64,000 nt of DNA from Desulfolutivibrio sulfoxidireducens. GTDB taxonomy: Bacteria > Desulfobacterota > Desulfovibrionia > Desulfovibrionales > Desulfovibrionaceae. Positions 54,309 through 63,779 of the stretch are shown piece by piece. The notes under the pieces are model-generated. The model was not told where the DNA came from, did not search any database, and saw only the letters and a program-made list of their open reading frames with translations. The position numbers and the translations under genes were made by a program. The first letter of the stretch is position 1. The number at the start of each line of letters is the position of its first letter. The DNA lies in the NCBI RefSeq assembly GCF_013376475.1, contig NZ_CP045508.1, positions 2,261,001 to 2,325,000 on the forward strand, written 5' to 3'.

Positions 54309-54324
54309 GGGCACGGTTATTGCT
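54309..54324 (+). promoter_or_regulatory. Sigma-54 promoter, near-consensus
   Basis: GGGCACG-GTTA-TTGCT differs from TGGCACG-N4-TTGCW only at the first base. GG (54310-54311) and GC (54322-54323) are exactly 10 apart. It points toward the M23 peptidase gene 275 bases downstream. Confidence 0.65.
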
Positions 54325-54598
54325 TTAGTGGCGGGGAAAGAATCCTGGCCTCGACGGAAAGCATGGTCTTCGCATCCCGCGCCTGGATCACCGGAAGGGA
54401 AAACCCATGCGGCGTGAAACAACGCTTCGGGCCGACACTGTGGCATGAAGGTTTCGCACCCGTTGACGACGGGTCATGACGACAGGCGGACGCCCTCTTC
54501 ACCGTCGGGACACGTCCTTTCCCTTGTCCGAGACCTGGACAAGAGGCATCGTTTCCGGTAGCCAAGCCCAGACATCGTCTCGCAAGAACAAGGATTCC

Positions 54599-56080
54599 AT
54601 GCCCACACCCCGATCACGCCCCGACGCCTGGCCACGCAATGCGGTCCCTCGCGGCCGACGCCGCCTGTGGATAAAATGGGGAGGAATCCTTTTCGTGGGT
54701 TGCGCGATGGGCGTCCTCTTTTATTTCCAGGCCGCCTCGCGTCCGGACCCCGAGGACGCCTTCTGTCCTCCCGGGGACCGTCTGGCCATGGCCACGCCGG
54801 ACGGACTCTTCGACCCGGACGCCTCGTGCGGCCCGGCCGAAGAGGTCGTGGAGGCGGCAGTCTCCCCTGGAGACACCATTTCCGGGCTTCTTGACCGATA
54901 TATCGAGGCCGACGAGATAACGCGCCTGTCCCGGGAAAGCCGGGAATTCCGCTTCTCGCGCATCCAGGCCGGGCAGCCCTACCGCATCGCCACCCGTGAC
55001 GGCGAGTTCGTCTCGTTCGAATACGCCATAAGCCCCCTGGAGCGACTGGTCATCCGCGCCGAACGCGGCGAATACCTGATTTCCGTGGAGGCCGAACCGC
55101 AAACCTTCCGCTCCGAGGTGGCGGCGGGGACCATCGACCAGAACCTGTTCGCGGCCGTCAAGGACGCCGGAGAGGATTCGGAACTGGCCGTGGCCCTGGC
55201 CGACATCTTCGCCTGGGACATCGACTTCTGCAAGGACCTGCGCCAGGGCGACAGCTTCAAGGTGGTGGTGGAAAAGCGCTACGCCGGGGACGCGTTCACC
55301 GGCTACGGCCGCATCCTGGCGGCGGAATTCACCAACCAGGGCAAGACCTCGCGGGCCTTTTACCTCGCGCGGGGAAAGGGCAAGGGCGGCTATTTCGACG
55401 AAAAGGGCCAGGCCCTGCGCAAGGCATTTTTGCGCGCGCCCCTGTCGTTTCGGCGCATTTCGTCGGGGTTCACCCACAGCCGCCTGCATCCCATCCTGCA
55501 TGTGCGCCGGCCGCATCTGGGCGTGGACTACGCCGCGCCCGAGGGCACGCCGGTGTGGAGCGTGGGCGGCGGCGTGGTGGTGGAAAAGGGCTACAACCAC
55601 GCGGCCGGGAACTTCGTGACCGTCAGGCACAACCAGACCTACACCACCCGCTACAACCATCTAAGCCGCTTCGCCAAGGCCCTGGCCAAGGGCAAGGCCG
55701 TGCGCCAGGGCGAGGTCGTGGGCTATGTGGGCTCCACGGGCTACGCCACCGGTCCGCACCTGGATTTTCGGATGTACAAAAACGGCCAGGCCATAAACAT
55801 CCTGGAAAATCCCAAGATCACGGCCGACCCGGTCCCCTCCGGCAAGATGGCGGCCTTTGCGGCCGCGGTGGAACCGCTTGTGGCCATGATGCGCGATCAC
55901 GGCAAGGAAAAATCCGTGGCCCAAAACCCGCCCGGTCCGCGCCCGGACACCTTTGTTGCGCCATCCGCCCCTTCCCCTGTGGAGCTCTTCGCCGCGCCCG
56001 TGATCCCGCTCCCCGCCGTGTCGCCCACGGCGTCGGCCACATCCGGGCCGTCGAGAAGGACGGGGTCGCCCGCCGGCTAA
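54599..56080 (+). CDS. M23-family murein endopeptidase (OapA/LysM-like N-terminus)
   Basis: A 493-residue membrane-anchored peptidase. One N-terminal helix (IKWGGILFVGCAMGVLFYF, about 25-43) is followed by a LysM/OapA-type region (SPGDTISGLLDRYIEADEI and GQPYRIATRDGEF). The M23 (LytM) catalytic domain carries zinc ligands in HLGVDYAAPEGTPV near 305 and HLDF near 386. It cuts peptide cross-links in peptidoglycan, like MepM. The C-terminal 60 residues are Pro/Ala-rich. ATG 54599 has AAGGA about 5 bases upstream; an in-frame ATG at 54476 is less likely. Confidence 0.9.
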   Translation: MPTPRSRPDAWPRNAVPRGRRRLWIKWGGILFVGCAMGVLFYFQAASRPDPEDAFCPPGDRLAMATPDGLFDPDASCGPAEEVVEAAVSPGDTISGLLDRYIEADEITRLSRESREFRFSRIQAGQPYRIATRDGEFVSFEYAISPLERLVIRAERGEYLISVEAEPQTFRSEVAAGTIDQNLFAAVKDAGEDSELAVALADIFAWDIDFCKDLRQGDSFKVVVEKRYAGDAFTGYGRILAAEFTNQGKTSRAFYLARGKGKGGYFDEKGQALRKAFLRAPLSFRRISSGFTHSRLHPILHVRRPHLGVDYAAPEGTPVWSVGGGVVVEKGYNHAAGNFVTVRHNQTYTTRYNHLSRFAKALAKGKAVRQGEVVGYVGSTGYATGPHLDFRMYKNGQAINILENPKITADPVPSGKMAAFAAAVEPLVAMMRDHGKEKSVAQNPPGPRPDTFVAPSAPSPVELFAAPVIPLPAVSPTASATSGPSRRTGSPAG

Positions 56081-56132
56081 TGTGGCGTTCGCCAACAAAA
56101 ACACCGCATTGAGCCATATCGAAGGAGTCTTT

Positions 56133-57482
56133 ATGAGCGCGCCAGCCCCGGCCGCCACACCCTCCTCCCCGGGTCCGAAAAAACAGATCGGCCTGTTTTC
56201 GGCCATCGCCATCGGCATAGGCGGCATGGTCGGCGGCGGGGTGTACGCCATCTTCGGCACGGCCGCCGGGGTGGCCGGCACGGCCCTGTGGCTGTCCTTC
56301 CTCCTGGGAGGCCTCGTGGCCCTGGCCACCTCCTACAACTACGCCAAGCTCGGGGCGCGTTATCCCACACGGGGCGGGGCGGTGGAATTTCTCGTCCGGG
56401 GCCTGGGCGACGGCATCGTGAGCGGCGGACTGAACATCTACATGTGGGTCGGCTACGTCATCGCCCTGGCCATGTACGCGGCCGGTTTCGCCGGCTACCT
56501 GATGACCTTTTTCCCCCAGGCCGCGTCTCCCTGGCTGCCCAAGGCCGTCGCCGCCGGGGCGGTGCTGCTTTTCGCCGGGGTCAATATCCTGGGCGCGGCC
56601 TCTGTCGGCCGCTCGGAACTCGTCACCGTGGCCGTGAACCTGGGCGTGCTGTCCATTTTCGCCGTCTGGGGCTGCGCCACAGCCGATTGGGACGGGCTTT
56701 CAACCGCCGGCTGGGCCCCGGGCACGGGCATCGTCTTCGGTGGCGGCATGCTCTTTATCGCCTACGAAGGCTTCGGGCTCGTGGCCAACGCCGCCGGCGA
56801 CATGGCCGATCCGGCCCGGACCCTGCCCAAGGCCCTGTATTTTTCGGTATGCTCCGTCTTCGTGGTCTATCTCGGCGTGTCCCTGGCCGTGCTCGGCCAC
56901 CTGCCCCTGCCGGCCATCGATGCCGCCAGGGACTACGCCTTGTCCCAGGCGGCCAAAACCTTCATGGGCGGGGCCGGCTTCACCTTCATCGCCGTGGGCG
57001 CGCTTTTCGCCACGGCCGCGGCCCTTAACGCCACCCTTTTCGGTGCGGCCAACGTCTGTTACATGATCGCCCGGGACGGCGAGCTCCCCGGGATTTTCGA
57101 CCGCATGGCCTGGAAGCGCGCTCCGGAGGGGCTCTTTTTGACCACCGCGCTCGTGCTGGTCTTCGTCCTCTTTTTCGACCTCTCGAGCGTGGCCATGATG
57201 GGCAGCGGGGCCTTCCTGTTCATCTACGCCGCCGTGGCCGCCTCGCACCTGCGCCTGCGGGCCGCGACCGGCGGCCGACCGGCCCTGATATGGCTGTCCA
57301 TAGCCCTGTGCCTGGCCCTTTTGGCCGTGCTCGGGGCCAACATGCTCGAACACTCGCCGTCAGCCTTTTGGACAATGCTCGGGCTTCTCCCCGTCTGCTT
57401 CGGCCTGGAATGGGCCTACCGCAAGGCGACCGGACGCCTCATCGCCGTCGGCACGGCCCCAGGCCTTGAGAAAACGCCCTGA
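56133..57482 (+). CDS. APC-family amino acid permease
   Basis: A 449-residue transporter with about 12 hydrophobic helices. The APC signature GIGGMVGGGVYAIFGTAAG in helix 1, YAKLGARYPTRGGAVEF, and AYEGFGLVANAAGDMADPARTLPKAL in helix 6 are typical of amino-acid/polyamine/cation symporters. The substrate cannot be read from sequence. ATG 56133 has AAGGAG 5 bases upstream. It lies 52 bases after the M23 peptidase gene and may be co-transcribed. Confidence 0.88.
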   Translation: MSAPAPAATPSSPGPKKQIGLFSAIAIGIGGMVGGGVYAIFGTAAGVAGTALWLSFLLGGLVALATSYNYAKLGARYPTRGGAVEFLVRGLGDGIVSGGLNIYMWVGYVIALAMYAAGFAGYLMTFFPQAASPWLPKAVAAGAVLLFAGVNILGAASVGRSELVTVAVNLGVLSIFAVWGCATADWDGLSTAGWAPGTGIVFGGGMLFIAYEGFGLVANAAGDMADPARTLPKALYFSVCSVFVVYLGVSLAVLGHLPLPAIDAARDYALSQAAKTFMGGAGFTFIAVGALFATAAALNATLFGAANVCYMIARDGELPGIFDRMAWKRAPEGLFLTTALVLVFVLFFDLSSVAMMGSGAFLFIYAAVAASHLRLRAATGGRPALIWLSIALCLALLAVLGANMLEHSPSAFWTMLGLLPVCFGLEWAYRKATGRLIAVGTAPGLEKTP

Positions 57483-57560
57483 CCGCCCCCAAAAACCTCT
57501 GCCGCCGACCGGCGGGCAGGCCACGAAGGTTCAACGCCTCTCCGGAGAGAGCACGGGACC

Positions 57561-57585
57561 AGGCCAAAAGGACCAGGCCTTTTTT
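57561..57585 (+). terminator. Intrinsic terminator after permease gene
   Basis: AAAAGG (57566-57571) and CCTTTT (57578-57583) with a 6-base loop, ending in six T residues. Overlapping AGGCC/GGCCT pairs strengthen the stem. It lies between convergent genes. Confidence 0.5.
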
Positions 57586-57685
57586 CTCATGTCCCGAGGT
57601 GTGGTGGCGCACCAACCCGGCGATATCCTGTCAGACGGCCGGAATCGACGATGACCGGCATCTTTCCCGCGACACGCACCCCGGG

Positions 57686-58783
57686 TTACACGATCCGGAG
57701 CAGGCGCGGGCTGCCATGGTATGCTCTGCCCGCTTTGGCCAGGGGCCTGCCCTGCACGCGCACGATGTCGGCTGTGGCGTGCCAGGCGTCAAACAGCCCG
57801 CCTATTCCCAGGGCCTCGAACAGACGGCCCTGGCGGCGCTCGGCCTCGGCAAAGGCGGCCACCTTGTCCAGATCGCCAAAGCCGCTGGAGAGCACGATGT
57901 TGACGTGTTCGAAGCCAGCCTCGTCCAGTGCCCGACGCACGGCCGCCGTGCCGGTCACGCTGACCCCCGGCCCGGTGGCGAAGACCCGGCCGTCAAAGGC
58001 CGCCCCGCCCTGGCCCACCAGTTCCCCGGCCGTATCCAGGCGCACGCCCCACAACCGGCTTCCCAAGGCCCGGGCCGTGTCCAGGGCGTCATCCATCTCG
58101 CGGTTGAACGTGTCCACCAGGGCGATGCGGGGACAGCCGGCTTCGATATCCCGGTCAAAGGCCAGGGCGGCCTCCCGGGTGGCATGCGCGGGACCGACGA
58201 AAGAGGCGAAGACCACCACGAGGGCGTGGGGTATGGTGCCCACGCCGGCGGCCAATCCCGCGGCCCGGGCCCCCGCGTCCGTGGCGCAGGAGTCGAACCC
58301 GGCGCGAATCGCGGCCTCGCAGATGGCTTCCTCCATGGACCAGTGCCAATGCCTGGCCCCGAAATACATCAGGTGCTTCGCCGGCAGCATCCGTCGGATG
58401 GCCCCGGCCCTGGCGGCCACGGCGGCAGGGTCCGGGGAGGGCAGACCGTTGGCCACGCTGGTCCGGGAGGCGAGGATGCCCAGGTACATGGTTTCGAGTT
58501 CGATGACGTCCAAAACCGGGCCTTCGATATGCATCACGGGCTCAAGGGGCTTGAAAACGCCGCCATCCGGCAGGGCCAAGACCCGGCCCCCGTGCGCCGC
58601 CAGTGGGGAGTAGGCGCGAAACACCTCCGCGGCCTCCTCGACGCCTTGGATCACGCCCGGCCCATTGCGAAAAAAAACCTGCACCGTGACCCAGGGGTTC
58701 ATCCCCTCCCGCTCCAGAACGATGCGCGAACGGATGAAATACTTGTCGGTATATGGCAGGTGACTTTCAGGAAGCGTCGGCAT
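57686..58783 (-). CDS. pncB: Nicotinate phosphoribosyltransferase, short form
   Basis: A 365-residue enzyme that makes nicotinate mononucleotide from nicotinate and PRPP in NAD salvage. Seen: the N-terminal LPYTDKYFIRSR, EGPVLDVIELETMYLGILASRT, the phosphoribosyl-binding ARHWHWSMEEAICEAA and GTIPHALVVVF, and LVDTFNREMDDAL. The length and pattern match the short bacterial/archaeal type rather than the 400+ residue E. coli form. ATG 58783 has GGGAG 9 bases upstream. The gene lies 111 bases downstream of the glycerol-dehydrogenase-like gene on the same strand. Confidence 0.88.
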   Translation of the reverse strand: MPTLPESHLPYTDKYFIRSRIVLEREGMNPWVTVQVFFRNGPGVIQGVEEAAEVFRAYSPLAAHGGRVLALPDGGVFKPLEPVMHIEGPVLDVIELETMYLGILASRTSVANGLPSPDPAAVAARAGAIRRMLPAKHLMYFGARHWHWSMEEAICEAAIRAGFDSCATDAGARAAGLAAGVGTIPHALVVVFASFVGPAHATREAALAFDRDIEAGCPRIALVDTFNREMDDALDTARALGSRLWGVRLDTAGELVGQGGAAFDGRVFATGPGVSVTGTAAVRRALDEAGFEHVNIVLSSGFGDLDKVAAFAEAERRQGRLFEALGIGGLFDAWHATADIVRVQGRPLAKAGRAYHGSPRLLRIV

Positions 58784-58894
58784 GCGGTCGACTCCCAACC
58801 GAGATGGATCGCGCGGCCGGGCCCCGGCATGCCCAGCCCCGCGACCGGCCACCATGTTTGCTTCCAAGGCCGGCCAGCGCTTGTGCCGGCATGG

Positions 58895-60046
58895 TCATGC
58901 CCGTTCCCGCGAATCGCGCCGCCTGGCCCGCAGTGCCGCCTCACCCTGGGCCGTGGCCACCTTTCTCCGCCGTCCCTCGGCATCGGCGGCCACGAGCGCG
59001 GCATGGACGACATCCGGGGAGATGTCCCCTGGTTCGTTGTGGATGCTTTCGCCGGGGGCGCACGCCTTTTCCGCGACGCGACGCAGATCCCGACCCGAAA
59101 CCCCATCCAGTCCCAGATCGGCAAAGCTCGTGGGCAAACCAAGGACCGCGCACAGGTCATACACCTCGTCCACGAGGGTCGCGAACGTGTCCGCAAGAAA
59201 CAGCGAGGCCAGCACCCCGAAGGCCACCTTCTCGCCGTGATAAAGCCCCCTCGCCCCGGGGAGAATCGTCAGCCCGTTGTGGATGGAATGGGCCGCTCCC
59301 AGTCCCCCGCTTTCGAAGCCCAGCCCGCTGAGGAGGGTATTGGCCTCCACCACCCGCTCCAGGGCGGGAGTGACCACCCCGGCCTCGCAGGCCGTGCGCG
59401 CGGACAGCCCCCAGTCCCGGATGGTCTCGTAGCACAGCCGGGCCAGGGCGTGGGCGGTCATGGAGCCTGCTTCGCCCGAGATGTTCCGCCCCCGCCCGAT
59501 GCGACAGGACTCGGCCTCGAACCAGGTGGCCAGGGCGTCCCCCATGCCCGCCACCAGGAACCGGGCCGGGGCGGCGGCGATGACCTCGGTGTCCACCAGC
59601 ACGATGTCGGGGTTGCGGGGCAGAAGGTCCACCCGTTCAAAAACGCCATCCGGGGAATAGATCACGCAAACCGAACTGCACGGCGCGTCCGTGGAGGCGA
59701 TGGTGGGGACCACGATCACGGGCACGCCGGCCCGGACGGCCACCGCCTTGGCCGCGTCCAGGGTCTTTCCCCCGCCAAACGCCGTCACGGTGTTGGCCTG
59801 GAAATCCCTGGCCGCCTCCGACAGGCGATCGATTTCCTGATCCGTGCATTCCCCGCCGAATCGCTCCACCCGCACGGCCCCGCCCTGTTGCACATCGGGC
59901 AGAACCTGCGGCAAAAGATGTTCCAGGGGATGCGGGGAACAGATCACAAGGTGCCGACTTCCCAACCGGGCCAGTTCCTTGCCCAGGCGGGCCAAAGCCC
60001 CGCGACCCTGGACGTAGCGCCCAGGAAACAACGTGGTGGTGATCAT
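58895..60046 (-). CDS. Iron-containing alcohol dehydrogenase, glycerol-dehydrogenase-like
   Basis: A 383-residue member of the GldA-like branch of the iron/zinc alcohol dehydrogenase superfamily. N-terminal FPGRYVQGRGALARLG, NAD-binding FGGGKTLDAAKAVA, and metal ligands in GMGDALATWFEAE, GAAHSIHNGL and GLYHGEKVAFG match glycerol dehydrogenase. It would oxidise glycerol to dihydroxyacetone with NAD, or act on a related diol. ATG 60046 has GGGGGGA upstream; the longer frame is Arg-rich and looks non-coding. It precedes pncB on the same strand. Confidence 0.88.
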   Translation of the reverse strand: MITTTLFPGRYVQGRGALARLGKELARLGSRHLVICSPHPLEHLLPQVLPDVQQGGAVRVERFGGECTDQEIDRLSEAARDFQANTVTAFGGGKTLDAAKAVAVRAGVPVIVVPTIASTDAPCSSVCVIYSPDGVFERVDLLPRNPDIVLVDTEVIAAAPARFLVAGMGDALATWFEAESCRIGRGRNISGEAGSMTAHALARLCYETIRDWGLSARTACEAGVVTPALERVVEANTLLSGLGFESGGLGAAHSIHNGLTILPGARGLYHGEKVAFGVLASLFLADTFATLVDEVYDLCAVLGLPTSFADLGLDGVSGRDLRRVAEKACAPGESIHNEPGDISPDVVHAALVAADAEGRRRKVATAQGEAALRARRRDSRERA

Positions 60047-60425
60047 GGTTCCCCCCTTTTCCCCGAAGGTCGTTGCGACGGGATCGATCCGCAATGCCCT
60101 TACTGGAAATGTCGCGCCTTGGCCATGGCTGGAACGCGAACCGAAACGCCGCGACGGGACGCGGTCCAATCCGTGGCCGGACGCCCAAACACCCCGGAAT
60201 TCCAGGCGAAGGGATCCTGAGCGCTGAGGCTTCCTTCCTGCACGCGGCCCGGCACGCGACCTGATCCGCCACGTCACGTCCACTTCCGCGCGTCTTCCCT
60301 TCCTTCCCGGCGCATCTTGCGGTATGGTGCGCATACGACCAGGACCGCCCCGGAAGGGTTCCGACGCCCTTCGGGAACAGCCATGGCGATCCACAAAAAT
60401 CCCAACATGTTCGCGAGACAGCCCC
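60047..60425. other. Divergent region between dehydrogenase and hybrid kinase
   Basis: About 380 GC-rich bases. No gene, RNA or convincing promoter seen. Confidence 0.4.
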
Positions 60426-63400
60426 ATGCAGATTCTTCAAGAGACAAAACGGTTCGCCAGCACCATCGCCGTCTTGTTTTGGCTCCTCACGCCTCCGGCC
60501 CAGGCGGGGGAACCGCTACGGACCATGCTTCGCTCGGCCAGTGAACTCGACTACCCGCCATTCGCCCTGGTCATGCCCGACGGGCGCGCGGCCGGGTTTT
60601 CCGTCGACCTGTTGCGTGCGGTCGCCCAGGCCGCACACATGGAGGTGACCTTTGAGGTCGGCCCCTGGCACAGTATCAAGCAAAAACTCGCCGACGGTCA
60701 ACTCGACGTGCTGCCGTTCATGTCGTATTCGAAGGAGCGTGAAAATCATTATGACTTTTCAATTCCATACCTGCGGATGCATGGAACCATTTTTGTACGC
60801 AAAGACGAGAAACATATTCACGGCGAAAGGGACTTGAAGGACAAGGAAGTCATCGTCATGCGTGGGGACACGGCGCATGAGTACGCCCTCAAAAAAAATC
60901 TTTCTCACAATCTTATTCTGACTGACAGTTATGCTGAAGCCATGCGATTGCTCTCAGATGGAAAACATGATGCGGTAATAGTCCAACAACTTACGGGATG
61001 GCAGATCATAAAGCATCTTGGCATAACCAATCTCGTGGATGTCGGTTCCAACCGCGATGAAGATTTCAAGATTTCCCGTGAGCCGCTTTCAGGCTTTGAA
61101 CAAAAGTTTTGCATCGCCGTCAAGAAGGGAAACCATGACCTTCTGGCCAAACTCAATGAAGGCCTGGCGATCGTGATCGCGAATGGAACATACGACAAAC
61201 TGTATGCCACGTGGTTCGAACCAATATTGCAAAGCAAAGCTCTTGAAACAATGCAATTAATTAAATATTTCTTTATAATTTTCATTCCCATACTCAGTAT
61301 AACTGGACTCGTCGGCATGATCTACTTACGAAAAGAGGTTGCCAGAAAAACACTAAAGTTAAAACAAGAGATCGAGGAACGAAACAAGACAGAGGACGCA
61401 TTGCGCAACAGCGAAGAACGCCTTCAATTTGTTCTTCTTGGAAGTCAACTCGGATATTGGGACTGGGATATTCAAACTAACGAAGTAAAAAGAAATATGC
61501 AATGGGCACAAATGCTTGAATATACGCTTGAAGACATCGAATTTACAGTGAAACAATGGATAGATTTCATACATCCTGACGATAGGGATGCGGCCCAGCG
61601 ATCGATACAGGATCATCTTGCGGGAAAGACGCCGATGCACAAGGCCGAATATCGGATGATCACCAAGAGCGGCCAGTATAAATGGATTCTGGATCAAGCC
61701 AAGGTCGTGAAATATGATTCAAGCGGGAAGCCCATCCGGATGTGCGGAACCCATACCGACATCACCGAACGAAAACGTATCGAGGAGGCGCTCCGGGAGA
61801 GCGAGGCGAAATTGGAGGCGGCGTTGTCCAGCATGGCCGACGCCGTCTTCATTTCGGACTCGAAAGGTCACTTCATCAACTTCAACGATGCCTTCGCGAC
61901 GTTTCATCGGTTCAAAAACAAAGATGAATGCGCCACGACCCTCGCCGAGTATCCCGATGTGCTGGATGTTTTCCTGGACACCGGGGAACCGGCGCCTATG
62001 GACCGATGGGCCGTTCCCAGGGCCCTGAAAGGCGAAACCGCCACGAACGCCGAATACATCCTGCGGCGTAAAGATACGGGAGAGACATGGATCGGGAGCT
62101 ACAGCTTCAGTCCAATACGCAACGAGGATGGCGAGGTCGTCGGTTCGGTTGTCGTGGGTCGCGACATCACGGAACGCAAACGACAGGAAGACGCCATACG
62201 AAAGAGCGAGCATGAATTCCGCTTGCTTGCCGAGGCCATGCCTCAGATTGTGTGGGTATCCGATCCGGACGGCATGAACATCTATCTGAATAAAAAATGG
62301 ATGGAATATACCGGACAGACTCTGGAAGAAAGTCATGATGCCGGATGGAGAACCCCATTGCATCCTGAAGACAAGCAAAGATATTTGGATGCCTGGCGAC
62401 AGGCGATAAGCAACAAGTCGGAATTCGCGGTCGAGTGCCGCTTGCGCCGCCATGACGGTGAATACAAATGGTGGCTCATCCGTGGAGTTCCCATACTTGA
62501 CGAGCAAGGCTCCCTCCTGAAGCTTTTTGGAACATGTACGGACATCGACAACCTGAAACAGGCCGAGGCCATGTTGCTCCAGGCCAAGCTGGCCGCCGAC
62601 GCGGCAAATAGGTCCAAAAGCGAATTTCTGGCCAACATGAGCCATGAAATACGCACCCCTCTCAACGGCCTGCTCGGCATGCTCCAACTGCTCGCGACCA
62701 CCAAACAGACGGATGAACAACAAGAATATGTCCGAACCGCGATCAACTCGTCGTATCGTCTGACCCGATTGCTTGCGGATATCCTGGACATCTCGCGGGT
62801 GGAAGCGGGGAAGATGCCCATCCTCCAGGCCGAGTTCTCATTGGATTGCCTGAAGGAATCGATCCTGGAGCTCTTCGGCCCCACCGCCCGGGAGCATGGC
62901 CTTGACTTTGATTTCGTTCTCGATGCGCACATCCCTGTGCGGTTGATCGGGGACGAAGCCCGAGTCCGCCAGATCCTTTTCAACCTTGTGGGCAACGCCC
63001 TCAAGTTCACCGAACAGGGCCACGTCCGCGTTGAGGTTGCCCAGCTCTCCCGGGTGTCCCCCACAACGATTCGAATCCTTTTTACCGTCAGCGACACCGG
63101 CATCGGAATATCCGACACGGAACTCAAGAATATCTTCGAGCCGTTTGCGCAGGCGGAAGGTTCCTATACGCGCCGCTTCCAGGGGGCCGGGCTGGGGCTT
63201 TCCATCGTTCGCAAGCTCATTGCGCTTATGGACGGCGAACTGGCGATCGACAATACCCCGGGTGAAGGCACGACGATGTACGTTTCGCTGCCGTTTGAGC
63301 TTCCCGTAACGGCCAAAGAGAGGAGCGAAAGAGGTGCGGCGGACCATGCCCCCCCTCCCGAGCCCCTGCGGATCCTTTTTGCCGAGGACGACGAGATAAG

Positions 63401-63752
63401 CCTGTTCTCCGGCACAAAGCTGCTCGAGAAATCGGGATATGCCGTCGTCGCCGCCATGGATGGCCAGGAGGCCCTGAACCGTCTTTCCGAGCAGCATTTC
63501 GACCTCATCCTCATGGACATCCAAATGCCTGTCCTGGATGGGGTGAAGGCCACCCAGGCCATCCGCCGGGCCACCGACCTTGGCGCCAAGGCCAACATCC
63601 CGATCATCGCCATGACCGCCTACGCCATGACCGGCGACAGGGAGAAGTTCCTTGCGGCCGGAATGAACGACTATCTCTCCAAACCCGTGGACATCGCCTC
63701 GTTGCGGGAGGTCATCGGGCGGGTGTTGTCCCGTCCGGAGGCGTCCAACTGA
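60426..63752 (+). CDS. Hybrid sensor histidine kinase: type-3 binding-protein sensor, three PAS, receiver
   Basis: A 1108-residue BvgS-like kinase. A signal peptide (ending near AQA, about 25) precedes a periplasmic type-3 solute-binding domain (28-275). A membrane helix is at 278-303. PAS domains cover about 328-446, 455-582 and 592-710; the third has a PAC-like KWWLIRGVP. HisKA has the His in MSHEIRTPLNG near 738. The ATPase domain has NLVGNALKF, DTGIGIS and GAGLGLS. The C-terminal receiver has phospho-Asp in LILMDIQMPVLDG near 1030. No Hpt domain or output regulator follows. The sensor and first PAS (about 60720-61620) are AT-rich compared with the kinase core. The ribosome site is weak. 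Confidence 0.93.
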   Translation: MQILQETKRFASTIAVLFWLLTPPAQAGEPLRTMLRSASELDYPPFALVMPDGRAAGFSVDLLRAVAQAAHMEVTFEVGPWHSIKQKLADGQLDVLPFMSYSKERENHYDFSIPYLRMHGTIFVRKDEKHIHGERDLKDKEVIVMRGDTAHEYALKKNLSHNLILTDSYAEAMRLLSDGKHDAVIVQQLTGWQIIKHLGITNLVDVGSNRDEDFKISREPLSGFEQKFCIAVKKGNHDLLAKLNEGLAIVIANGTYDKLYATWFEPILQSKALETMQLIKYFFIIFIPILSITGLVGMIYLRKEVARKTLKLKQEIEERNKTEDALRNSEERLQFVLLGSQLGYWDWDIQTNEVKRNMQWAQMLEYTLEDIEFTVKQWIDFIHPDDRDAAQRSIQDHLAGKTPMHKAEYRMITKSGQYKWILDQAKVVKYDSSGKPIRMCGTHTDITERKRIEEALRESEAKLEAALSSMADAVFISDSKGHFINFNDAFATFHRFKNKDECATTLAEYPDVLDVFLDTGEPAPMDRWAVPRALKGETATNAEYILRRKDTGETWIGSYSFSPIRNEDGEVVGSVVVGRDITERKRQEDAIRKSEHEFRLLAEAMPQIVWVSDPDGMNIYLNKKWMEYTGQTLEESHDAGWRTPLHPEDKQRYLDAWRQAISNKSEFAVECRLRRHDGEYKWWLIRGVPILDEQGSLLKLFGTCTDIDNLKQAEAMLLQAKLAADAANRSKSEFLANMSHEIRTPLNGLLGMLQLLATTKQTDEQQEYVRTAINSSYRLTRLLADILDISRVEAGKMPILQAEFSLDCLKESILELFGPTAREHGLDFDFVLDAHIPVRLIGDEARVRQILFNLVGNALKFTEQGHVRVEVAQLSRVSPTTIRILFTVSDTGIGISDTELKNIFEPFAQAEGSYTRRFQGAGLGLSIVRKLIALMDGELAIDNTPGEGTTMYVSLPFELPVTAKERSERGAADHAPPPEPLRILFAEDDEISLFSGTKLLEKSGYAVVAAMDGQEALNRLSEQHFDLILMDIQMPVLDGVKATQAIRRATDLGAKANIPIIAMTAYAMTGDREKFLAAGMNDYLSKPVDIASLREVIGRVLSRPEASN

Positions 63753-63779
63753 GATATCGCGACGCCGGTCCCAGGGACA

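Larger units (their letters stand above)
54068..54598. other. Control region upstream of M23 peptidase
   Basis: 530 bases without a clear gene. It holds the 25-bp tandem repeats (54169-54268) and a sigma-54 promoter (54309-54324), then a roughly 260-base leader. A 39-codon frame at 54363-54482 lacks a good ribosome site and is not called. Confidence 0.5.

Noticed and set aside
54363..54482. 39-codon small gene in the M23 leader
   Set aside because: Poor ribosome site and no recognisable features; kept only as a possible leader peptide.
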